Shown here piece after piece: positions 1 through 5,015 of a stretch of DNA of 5,761 bases (position 1 is the stretch's first letter; each line of letters begins with the position of its first letter). Below the pieces are notes generated by a model, which was given only the letters and a program-made list of their open reading frames with translations, was not told where the DNA came from and made no database searches. The stretch is from JBPEXY01 sp052031065 (lineage in GTDB: Bacteria; Pseudomonadota; Gammaproteobacteria; Immundisolibacterales; Immundisolibacteraceae). The translations under genes were made by a program, and so were the position numbers. Where the stretch lies: the NCBI GenBank assembly GCA_052031065.1, contig JBPEXY010000200.1, forward strand, positions 1 to 5,761, read 5' to 3'.

Positions 1-1
1 T

Positions 2-412
2 GACCCTATTGCGATGAATGTTTACACCAGCCCCACCTGTGGCTGCTGTGGCTTGTGGGTGGAACATGCCGAGCAGCGCGGTTTTAAGTTGTCGACTCAC
101 TATCCGGCGGATTTGTCGCTCTTCAAGTTTGAGCAGGGGATTAAGCCTGAGGTGCAGTCGTGCCACACGGCGGTGTCGGCCGAGGGTTATCTGTTTGAGG
201 GGCATGTTCCGGCGCGGTATATGTTGGAGTTTCTCGCCAATCCACCGGCAGGAGCGCGAGGGCTGGCGGTGCCGGCGATGCCGGTGGGCAGCCCCGGCAT
301 GGAGGTGGGAGATCGCTTTACCCCTTATGAGGTGCTGCTGTTGAGCGAAGATGGCGGCACCGAGGTATTTGCACGGGTCACTGAACCTGAGCAGCAGTAT
401 GTCGTTGATTAA
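2..412 (+). CDS. DUF411 family metal-binding protein, probably 5'-truncated by the window edge
   Basis: This matches the DUF411 family, small proteins often found near copper or heavy-metal genes and usually exported; the biochemical role is not established. Numbered from the ATG at base 14, it shows the N-terminal TSPTCGCC motif (Cys9, Cys11, Cys12) followed by the WVEH pattern, then SCHTA (Cys50, His51), GHVPA (His64) and the Met-containing GLAVPAMPVGSPGME block (Met89, Met96). The conserved Cys, His and Met residues suggest metal binding. The reading frame is open to the left edge (Asp-Pro-Ile-Ala before Met), and the 13 bases before the ATG hold no Shine-Dalgarno sequence. Family members usually carry a signal peptide just before the CxCC strand, so the true start and signal probably lie outside the window; a cytosolic protein starting at base 14 is the alternative. 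The stop is TAA at 410-412. No terminator is visible before the next gene. The family call is firm; the start is uncertain. Confidence 0.85.
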   Translation, partial: DPIAMNVYTSPTCGCCGLWVEHAEQRGFKLSTHYPADLSLFKFEQGIKPEVQSCHTAVSAEGYLFEGHVPARYMLEFLANPPAGARGLAVPAMPVGSPGMEVGDRFTPYEVLLLSEDGGTEVFARVTEPEQQYVVD

Positions 413-436
413 CTCACCATCGCTAGGTTCGGATGA

Positions 437-464
437 TCGACTGGCTGCGTTTTGGGGTTAGAAT
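437..464 (+). promoter_or_regulatory. Candidate sigma70 promoter for the membrane nuclease gene
   Basis: TCGACT at 437-442 (4 of 6 matches to TTGACA) and TAGAAT at 459-464 (5 of 6 matches to TATAAT) are separated by 16 bp. Transcription would start near 471, leaving a leader of about 40 nt before the ATG at 511. This is a visual match only. It is supported by the 98-nt gap after the DUF411 stop, where a new promoter would be expected. Confidence 0.4.
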
Positions 465-483
465 TCACTTGTCCCGGAGTGAA
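464..483. repeat. Short inverted repeat over the predicted transcription start
   Basis: Perfect 6-bp arms TTCACT (464-469) and AGTGAA (478-483) are separated by 8 nt. The centre-to-centre distance of the arms is 14 bp and the whole element is 20 bp. It begins at the last base of the candidate -10 box and covers the predicted start of transcription, which is where a repressor operator would sit. In RNA it would be only a weak hairpin. No T-run follows, so it is not a terminator. An operator role is inference, and 6-bp arms can arise by chance. Confidence 0.35.
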
Positions 484-510
484 CACCCTTTGCCTGTTTG
501 GTTTTGAGCG

Positions 511-1317
511 ATGGCTCGTAAATCCTCTGTTTTTGAAGATCTTTTTGATATTGTCGTTAAGCTGCCCTGGTGGATTGGGGTGGTGCTGGCGGTGGTAAGT
601 TATTTTCTGCTCCATCAGGTTGCGGTACAGCCTTCGGATGCCGTTTCTCAGTCTGGTTCGGTTGGCGGGGCGGTAGGTAGGGCATTTGCCAGCGTTATGC
701 AGTATCTGGTCAGTGCGGTGATATTGCTGGCGGCGGTGGTGTCAGGTGTGAACCAGGTTATCCGGCGTATCCAGTTTGATCGTGTGGCTGCTACGGGTAT
801 GCGTGTCGTGGCAGACCTCTCCTGGGCGGATTTCGAGCGTATGGTCGGTGAGGGTTTCCGACGGCAGGGGTATTCAGTTATCGATACACCCCAGGGTGTT
901 GATGGAGGAATCGACCTAATTCTCCACCGGGAGGGAGAAGAGTATCTTGTGCAATGCAAACATTGGCGCGCGAACAGCGTGGGCGTTGCGGTAGTGAGAG
1001 AGTTGCATGGAGTGATGGCTTCGCGAGGCTCTATTGGCGGGTTCGTCGTAACCTCCGGCCGATTTTCTCGGCCCGCAAAAACATACGCAGAGGGTCGAAA
1101 TATCGAATTGATCGACACCGATACTATCGGCCAGCTATTGGGTGTCGTACCTTCTGCCGATATTAGAAAAGCGGTGCCCGGCAGTTCACAGATTTGTCCA
1201 CGGTGTGGTGCTGAACCAATGATTAGGCGCGTTGCCAGGAAAGGCCCGAATGCGGGGTCACCGTTCTGGGGTTGCCGCAATTTTCCAAGATGCCGAGCCA
1301 CTGTGCCCATCAAATAG
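511..1317 (+). CDS. Membrane-anchored Mrr-type restriction endonuclease-like protein with C-terminal zinc ribbon
   Basis: This 268-residue protein has three parts. Two hydrophobic segments (about 19-38 and 61-80) enclose a short polar loop; basic residues before the first and after the second (RRIQFDR) suggest both ends are cytoplasmic. Residues about 103-212 form an Mrr_cat-like nuclease domain: W105/F108/E109, the GF..QGY turn, GGID with Asp135, the QCKHW strand with Gln148 and Lys150, and a VGVAVVREL.G helix. Asp135 with Gln148-x-Lys150 is the QxK variant of the PD-(D/E)xK active site. Cys229, Cys232, Cys255 and Cys261 form a topoisomerase C4 zinc ribbon (PRCG...FWGC..FPRC) that could bind DNA. 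Known Mrr proteins cleave modified DNA or act in stress, but the substrate here is unknown. An in-frame TGA at 505-507 makes ATG 511 the earliest start, although its Shine-Dalgarno is poor (GAG only 2 nt away). The gene looks somewhat more AT-rich than its neighbours. The architecture is certain; the biological role is not. Confidence 0.88.
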   Translation: MARKSSVFEDLFDIVVKLPWWIGVVLAVVSYFLLHQVAVQPSDAVSQSGSVGGAVGRAFASVMQYLVSAVILLAAVVSGVNQVIRRIQFDRVAATGMRVVADLSWADFERMVGEGFRRQGYSVIDTPQGVDGGIDLILHREGEEYLVQCKHWRANSVGVAVVRELHGVMASRGSIGGFVVTSGRFSRPAKTYAEGRNIELIDTDTIGQLLGVVPSADIRKAVPGSSQICPRCGAEPMIRRVARKGPNAGSPFWGCRNFPRCRATVPIK

Positions 1318-1407
1318 CATTTTTAACGCGCTTCGCGCCGCTCCAGTTGACTCCAGCCCGCCCCCTGCGCAGACTCTCTGTTCATTTATTTGTTCGAAAC
1401 CTAATTC

Positions 1408-1412
1408 AGGAG
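1408..1412 (+). promoter_or_regulatory. Ribosome binding site of gloB
   Basis: AGGAG lies 6 nt before the ATG at 1419 and continues as AGGAGTGA. It is the clearest Shine-Dalgarno sequence in the window and fixes the gloB start. Confidence 0.8.
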
Positions 1413-1418
1413 TGATCC

Positions 1419-2192
1419 ATGGCCGGCCAGCTTGAGGTTTTTCAGTTTCCCTGTCTTTCCGATAATTTTGGGTATCTGGTGCACGACCCGGAGGCTGGCG
1501 TTACTGCCTGTATTGATACGCCAGAGGTGGAACCGATTGAAGCGGCGTTGGCGCAAAAAGGCTGGCAGCTCACCCATATTTTCAACACCCACCACCACCC
1601 GGACCATGCCGGCGGTAACCTGGCGCTGAAAGAGAAGTGGGGGTGCGAGATTGTCGGCGCGGCGTGTGATGCGCAGCGTATTCCCGGTATCGACCTGCAG
1701 CTGGCAGATGGCGATACCTTTCAGTTTGGCGGCCACACGGTGCAGCTGTTTGAAACCCCCGGCCACACGGTGGGTCATGTGGTGTTTCATTTTGTTAATG
1801 ATGATGTGGCGTTTGTTGGCGACACGCTGTTTTCGATGGGCTGCGGCCGGCTGTTTGAGGGCGATGCCACGCAGATGTGGTCGTCGCTGCAGAAAATTCT
1901 CAAGTGGCCGGACAGCACCCTGCTTTACTGCGCCCACGAATATACCCAGGGCAATGGCCATTTTGCGCTGACGGTGGAACCGCAGAACCAGGCGTTGCAG
2001 GCACGGGTTAAAGAGGTGGACGAGCTGCGCGCCGCCGGCAAGTGGACGGTGCCCACGACTCTGGCACTGGAGAAGGCGACCAACCCGTTTTTGCGCCCGG
2101 ACAGTGCCGACCTGCAGCGGACCATCGGCAAGGTAGGTGCGCCGCTGGATGAGGTGATGGGCGAAACCCGCCGGTTGAAAGATAACGCCTGA
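1419..2192 (+). CDS. gloB: Hydroxyacylglutathione hydrolase (glyoxalase II)
   Basis: This cytosolic binuclear-metal hydrolase splits S-D-lactoylglutathione into D-lactate and glutathione, the second step of methylglyoxal detoxification. The 257-residue length is normal for the family. The metallo-beta-lactamase fold carries THHHPDH (His58, His60, Asp62, His63), His116 in TPGHTVGH, the bridging Asp135 in FVGDTLF, and His173 in CAHEYT, so all seven expected metal ligands are present. GCGRLFEG (141-148) and the C-terminal HAGH domain, with NPFLR (222-226) and the terminal RRLKD, match the glutathione-substrate site of true glyoxalase II rather than a generic beta-lactamase-fold enzyme. Start ATG 1419 has a good Shine-Dalgarno sequence, and the protein begins directly at the first beta strand. 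It lies 101 nt after the nuclease gene, so it probably has its own promoter, although no convincing one is visible. Its TGA stop lies inside the first copy of a 17-bp tandem repeat. Glyoxalase I is not in the window. Confidence 0.96.
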   Translation: MAGQLEVFQFPCLSDNFGYLVHDPEAGVTACIDTPEVEPIEAALAQKGWQLTHIFNTHHHPDHAGGNLALKEKWGCEIVGAACDAQRIPGIDLQLADGDTFQFGGHTVQLFETPGHTVGHVVFHFVNDDVAFVGDTLFSMGCGRLFEGDATQMWSSLQKILKWPDSTLLYCAHEYTQGNGHFALTVEPQNQALQARVKEVDELRAAGKWTVPTTLALEKATNPFLRPDSADLQRTIGKVGAPLDEVMGETRRLKDNA

Positions 2193-2255
2193 GTGGTTTC
2201 AATACCTGAGTGGTTTCAATACCTGAGTGGTTTCAATACCTGGGCGGTTTAAACA
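2188..2255. repeat. 17-bp tandem repeat, 3 perfect copies plus one degenerate
   Basis: The unit CCTGAGTGGTTTCAATA occurs at 2188-2204, 2205-2221 and 2222-2238 without a mismatch; a decayed fourth copy (CCTGGGCGGTTTAAACA) fills 2239-2255 and leads into the terminator stem. The gloB stop TGA (2190-2192) belongs to copy 1. Because 17 is not a multiple of 3, the TGAs at 2190, 2207 and 2224 fall in all three forward frames. The GTTTCAAT core recalls CRISPR repeats, but there are no spacers. Perfect identity suggests recent duplication by replication slippage. Confidence 0.95.
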
Positions 2256-2257
2256 GG

Positions 2258-2291
2258 CGGCCGGGCAGCGCAAGGTTGCCCGGCCGGTTTT
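2258..2291. terminator. Intrinsic terminator between convergent genes, possibly bidirectional
   Basis: CGGCCGGGCA (2258-2267) pairs perfectly with TGCCCGGCCG (2277-2286), a 10-bp very GC-rich stem with a 9-nt loop. On the + strand it is followed by a G and TTTT (2288-2291), a short U-run for ending gloB transcription. On the - strand the same stem is followed by a weaker tail (CTGTTTAAA), so it may also end the exbB-exbD-tonB-dehydrogenase transcript. The position between two convergent stops supports the call. The short T-runs make efficiency uncertain, especially leftward. Confidence 0.75.
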
Positions 2292-2309
2292 ACTTGACCC
2301 GGCTTATCA

Positions 2310-2341
2310 ATCTGGATTATCCATCTGGATTATCCATCTGG
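2310..2341. repeat. 13-bp tandem repeat, about 2.5 copies
   Basis: ATCTGGATTATCC occurs at 2310-2322 and 2323-2335 and is followed by a partial ATCTGG at 2336-2341; the bases just before the first copy (TTATCA) resemble the end of another unit. It ends 6 nt before the stop codon of the leftward dehydrogenase gene, so it would lie in that gene's 3' untranslated RNA. It is unrelated in sequence to the 17-bp repeat on the other side of the terminator. Confidence 0.9.
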
Positions 2342-2347
2342 GCCCGA

Positions 2348-3784
2348 TCAATCGGGCAGCAGTTTGCCGGGGTTCATCAGGTTGTCCGGGTCAATTGCCT
2401 GCTTAATCTGTCGCATCAGCTGCAGTGCGACCGGTGACTGGTAACGCGCCAGCTCTTCCCGCTTTAGTTGGCCAATGCCATGCTCGGCGGAGAATGATCC
2501 GCCATAGCGGGCGACCTGATCGTGTACCAGGCGATTGAAATCGACCCACAGGTCGAGAAAAGCCTGTTGGTCCATATCCACTGGCTGGCTGAGGTTAAAG
2601 TGCAGGTTGCCATCGCCGAGGTGGCCGAAGATGCAGGGGCGCACACCCGGCAGCCGCTGGTGCAGTAGCGGCAGGGTGGTTTGCACGAATTCCGCCAGCT
2701 GTCCGATTGGCAGAGAGATGTCGTGTTTGATGCTGCCGCCTTCCTGTTTCTGCACGTCGGAAATCGCCTCGCGAATGCGCCAGAACTGCTCACCCTGTTG
2801 CAGGTTCTGGGCAATCACTGCGTCGCTGATCAACTGCTGCTGGAGTGCGTCCGCGAGCGTGTTTTCCAGCAGGGTGTCCAGTGGTCGTTGCGGGTCCGGG
2901 TCGGTCAGTTCAATCAACAGTTGCCAGGCGGGCTCCTTGTCGCCCTGCAGGGGTGGTCTGGCCTGCGGCAGGTGCCGGCGCACAAACTCAACACTGGTGG
3001 CGGAGAGCAGCTCACACCCGCTAACTGCGTGGTTGCTGCGCTGCTGCAGGCGTTCAAGCAGTTCAACGGCTGCGGCGATGGTGGCCACGCCCAGCCAGGC
3101 GGTTACCCGTTTGCCGGGTTGCGGAAACAGTTTGAGCCGGGCGGCGGTGATTATGCCCAGGGTGCCCTCGGCGCCGATGAACAGGTGGTTGAGGTCGTAG
3201 CCGGTGTTGTCCTTGCGCAGCCCGCGCAGGTTATCGAGCAGGTCGCCATTGGGGAGTACCACCTCCAGGCCGCGCACCAGCTCACGGGTGTTGCCATAGC
3301 GCAGTACGTTGGTGCCGCCGGCATTGGTGGAGACGGCACCGCCGATCATGGCGCTGCCGTCGGCAGCAAAACTGAGCGGGAACAGTCGGTTTGCGTTGGC
3401 AGCATGTTGTTGCAGGTCGGCGACGATGACGCCGGCTTCTGCCACCAGACTGTTATCTGCCGCGTCGATGGTGCGGATCTGGTTTAGCCGGTGCAGGTTA
3501 ACCAGCAGCGAGTGCTTTTCGGTAATCGGCATGCTGGCGCCGGTCAGCCCGGTGTTACCGCCCTGGGGAACGATGGAGACCCCGGCCGCCGCGCAGGCCC
3601 TGACGATGGCCACTACCTGCTCGCTGGTGTCAGGATAGGCCACTGCGATGGGCTTGCCGCTGAACAGGCCGCGTGGTTCGATGAGTTGATCGGCGGTTGG
3701 CTGAGGATGCAGCCCATCAGCGCCCAGCAGGTTGTGCAGGTGTTCAAGCAGTGCGGCGGGTGCCGGTGGGGCGGTTTTGTCCAT
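2348..3784 (-). CDS. FAD-dependent D-2-hydroxyacid dehydrogenase (GlcD / D-lactate dehydrogenase superfamily)
   Basis: This 478-residue protein has the two-domain layout of the vanillyl-alcohol-oxidase-type flavoproteins. The FAD-binding half shows PQGGNTGLTGAS (73-84), GGAVSTNAGGTNVLRYGN (148-165) and IGAEGTLGIIT (203-213). The C-terminal FAD-oxidase domain shows WRIRE (Arg338), SIKHD (Lys353), GHLGDGNLH (His388, His395), SAEHGIG (Glu434, His435) and the terminal DPDNLMNPGKLLP. These His/Glu positions correspond to the metal- and substrate-binding residues of D-2-hydroxyglutarate and D-lactate dehydrogenases. It should oxidise a D-2-hydroxyacid and pass electrons to a quinone, cytochrome or flavoprotein; the substrate cannot be read from the sequence (D-lactate, D-2-hydroxyglutarate and glycolate are candidates). 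No signal peptide or membrane segment is seen, nor an Fe-S domain. The ATG follows the tonB stop by 4 nt, and the only Shine-Dalgarno-like bases (AGG, 3 nt spacer) overlap that TAG, pointing to translational coupling. No glcE/glcF partner is adjacent. Confidence 0.9.
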   Translation of the reverse strand: MDKTAPPAPAALLEHLHNLLGADGLHPQPTADQLIEPRGLFSGKPIAVAYPDTSEQVVAIVRACAAAGVSIVPQGGNTGLTGASMPITEKHSLLVNLHRLNQIRTIDAADNSLVAEAGVIVADLQQHAANANRLFPLSFAADGSAMIGGAVSTNAGGTNVLRYGNTRELVRGLEVVLPNGDLLDNLRGLRKDNTGYDLNHLFIGAEGTLGIITAARLKLFPQPGKRVTAWLGVATIAAAVELLERLQQRSNHAVSGCELLSATSVEFVRRHLPQARPPLQGDKEPAWQLLIELTDPDPQRPLDTLLENTLADALQQQLISDAVIAQNLQQGEQFWRIREAISDVQKQEGGSIKHDISLPIGQLAEFVQTTLPLLHQRLPGVRPCIFGHLGDGNLHFNLSQPVDMDQQAFLDLWVDFNRLVHDQVARYGGSFSAEHGIGQLKREELARYQSPVALQLMRQIKQAIDPDNLMNPGKLLPD

Positions 3785-3788
3785 TTGC

Positions 3789-4556
3789 CTAGTTTAAGGT
3801 AAACCTCACGGGTACCTGTAACGACAGCATGCTGGGTGGCAATTCTGGCGGTGGCGGCGGCAGGGGCTCGGCGCGCTGCAGCATCTGCAACCCGGCATTG
3901 TCGAGCAGGTTGCTGCCGGAGCTTTGGCTTACTGTGGGTTGCAGCACGGTACCGCTGCGGTCGGTGGCAAAACTGAGATAAACCGTGCCGGTAATCTGGC
4001 GGCTGCGGGCCAGGCGTGGATAGCGCTTGTAACGCTGCAAATGGGCCAGCAGTTGCTGTTGCCAGCTCTGTTCGGCATGGCGGGCACCGGCGGATGTCGA
4101 CGCCGACGCAGACGTGCTGGTAGCCGAAGTGTTAGTGGCTAATGGTGTTGTCTGGGGGGACGCCGGGGGTGTTGTCCGGTGTTCTCGCGGGGTGGCAGCT
4201 GCTTCAACCGGTTCGGGTGGTGTCGGCTCTGGTATCGGTTCTGGTACCGGTTCTGGGCTGGTTTCAGACATCGGTTCCGCCGGTGGTTCTGGTGTTGGTT
4301 CTGGTTCGGGCTGCGGCTCGGATGTAGGTGTTGGCTCGGGCTGTGTTTCTGCCAGTTGGCTGGCTGGTTGACCGGATGTTTCGTCGGTTGCTTCTGCGGT
4401 CGCCGCAGAGGAGCCACCGATGGCAAGGTTGATCACCATCGCCTGTTCCTCGCCCAGAACCATAGCGGGCGGGCGCTGACCTACCCAGTATCCCACGGAG
4501 GCATGCCCCAGCAGGGCGGTGATCAGTGCGGAGAGCCAGAGGCGTTGGTTGCTCAT
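3789..4556 (-). CDS. tonB: TonB family energy-transducing protein
   Basis: This is the periplasm-spanning partner of ExbB-ExbD that transmits proton-motive force to TonB-dependent outer-membrane receptors (siderophores, haem, cobalamin, glycans). The 255 residues hold a single N-terminal membrane anchor (about 7-25), a Pro/Glu-rich periplasmic spacer (about 72-118, many PEP and PEPTPEP units), a Ser/Thr/Ala-rich linker (about 139-157), and a C-terminal TonB domain (about 165-254) with YKRYPRLAR, ITGTVYLSFATDRSG, the EPLPPPPPE turn and LQVPVRFTL as last strand. The anchor keeps the family His (His18), but the Ser expected four residues earlier is Ala14. ATG 4556 is the only reasonable start, since the upstream frame soon meets the exbD stop TAA; its Shine-Dalgarno sequence is weak. 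It is 24 nt behind exbD and 4 nt before the dehydrogenase, so it is translated as part of the same operon. Which receptor it serves is not shown. Confidence 0.93.
   Translation of the reverse strand: MSNQRLWLSALITALLGHASVGYWVGQRPPAMVLGEEQAMVINLAIGGSSAATAEATDETSGQPASQLAETQPEPTPTSEPQPEPEPTPEPPAEPMSETSPEPVPEPIPEPTPPEPVEAAATPREHRTTPPASPQTTPLATNTSATSTSASASTSAGARHAEQSWQQQLLAHLQRYKRYPRLARSRQITGTVYLSFATDRSGTVLQPTVSQSSGSNLLDNAGLQMLQRAEPLPPPPPELPPSMLSLQVPVRFTLN
4203..4340 (-). repeat. Low-complexity Pro/Glu-coding tract in tonB
   Basis: This encodes residues about 73-118 of TonB as repeated Pro-Glu-Pro and Pro-Thr-Pro units. On the + strand it appears as imperfect GGTTCTGGT/GGTTCGGG microrepeats. Such spacers form an extended rod across the periplasm, and their repeat DNA can change length between strains. 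The antisense Gly-Ser-rich open frame here is a shadow, not a gene. Confidence 0.8.
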
Positions 4557-4580
4557 GGTGAGATGGATGACCTGGCGAGG

Positions 4581-5015
4581 TTACCGCGGGCTAGTCGCCG
4601 TGGACGCCATACCCATCAGTGCCACCTGTCGGTAGCCGCCATCGCGCAGCTGATCCAGTAGCGCCATCAGGTCGCCATAGTCGACCTGCCGGTCGGCGCG
4701 CAGATAGAGCCGCTGCTCGGCGTTGCCGGCGGTTTGCTGTTGCAGGGTAGTCAGCAACTTGTCCCGCACAATGGGCTGTTCACCAATTGCCAGGCTCAGG
4801 TCATCGCGCAGGGTGATGTAGATCGGGTCAGTTTCCGGCTGGTGGCTGGCGGCGCTGGAAGCGGGCAGGTCGACCGGCATATCAACCGTTGCCAGTGGTG
4901 CGGCGATCATGAAGATGATCAGCAGTACCAGCATCACGTCGATAAACGGCGTGACATTAATCTCGTGTGCTTCGGGCAGGTCGTCCTGGCTCTCGGGGGT
5001 GTTGAGCGACATCAT
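4581..5015 (-). CDS. exbD: ExbD, biopolymer transport protein
   Basis: This is the stator component that, with ExbB, forms the inner-membrane proton channel energising TonB. The 144 residues match family length: a short cytoplasmic N-terminus, one membrane helix (about 24-44) within EINVTPFIDVMLVLLIIF, and a periplasmic TolR/ExbD domain ending in the VDYGDLMALLDQLRDGGYRQVALMG region. Asp26 corresponds to the essential protonatable Asp25 of E. coli ExbD. The INVTPFIDVML and AAPLATVDM context is almost identical to enteric ExbD and favours ExbD over TolR; the tonB neighbour agrees. Its ATG overlaps the exbB TGA (ATGA, 5012-5015), indicating coupled translation that would help keep the subunit ratio. 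A second Met codon follows at once (5010-5012), so the start could be one residue later. Its end is 24 nt before tonB. Confidence 0.96.
   Translation of the reverse strand: MMSLNTPESQDDLPEAHEINVTPFIDVMLVLLIIFMIAAPLATVDMPVDLPASSAASHQPETDPIYITLRDDLSLAIGEQPIVRDKLLTTLQQQTAGNAEQRLYLRADRQVDYGDLMALLDQLRDGGYRQVALMGMASTATSPR

Noticed and set aside
648..1313. 221-codon open frame on the - strand
   Set aside because: It lies wholly opposite the Mrr-type gene, which has clear domain motifs; its translation is compositionally odd and matches no family.
1320..1338. Possible terminator after the nuclease gene (GCGC-TTC-GCGC)
   Set aside because: The stem is only 4 bp and the T-run lies before it rather than after, so it does not fit an intrinsic terminator on the + strand.
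1347..1375. Possible gloB promoter with TTGACT at 1347-1352
   Set aside because: The -35 match is good (5 of 6), but the best hexamer at 17-bp spacing (CAGACT) matches only 3 of 6 of the -10 consensus, so it is not strong enough to annotate.
2188..2250. Possible CRISPR array, because of the GTTTCAAT core
   Set aside because: Copies are 17 bp and directly abutting with no spacers, and no cas gene is present.
2343..2356. Inverted repeat CCCGAT-CA-ATCGGG at the dehydrogenase stop codon
   Set aside because: The 2-nt centre is too small for an RNA hairpin loop, half of it is coding sequence, and no T-run follows closely on the - strand.
2210..2437. 75-codon open frame on the + strand over the junction
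   Set aside because: It runs through tandem repeats, the terminator hairpin and the 3' end of the opposite dehydrogenase gene, with no protein-like pattern.
2681..3487. Long 268-codon open frame on the + strand
   Set aside because: It is antisense to the well-supported FAD dehydrogenase, shows no recognisable motif and has no Shine-Dalgarno sequence. Such frames are common opposite GC-rich genes.
4114..4371. Gly-Ser-Val-rich open frame on the + strand
   Set aside because: This is the complement of the Pro/Glu spacer of tonB; the repeats come from that coding tract.
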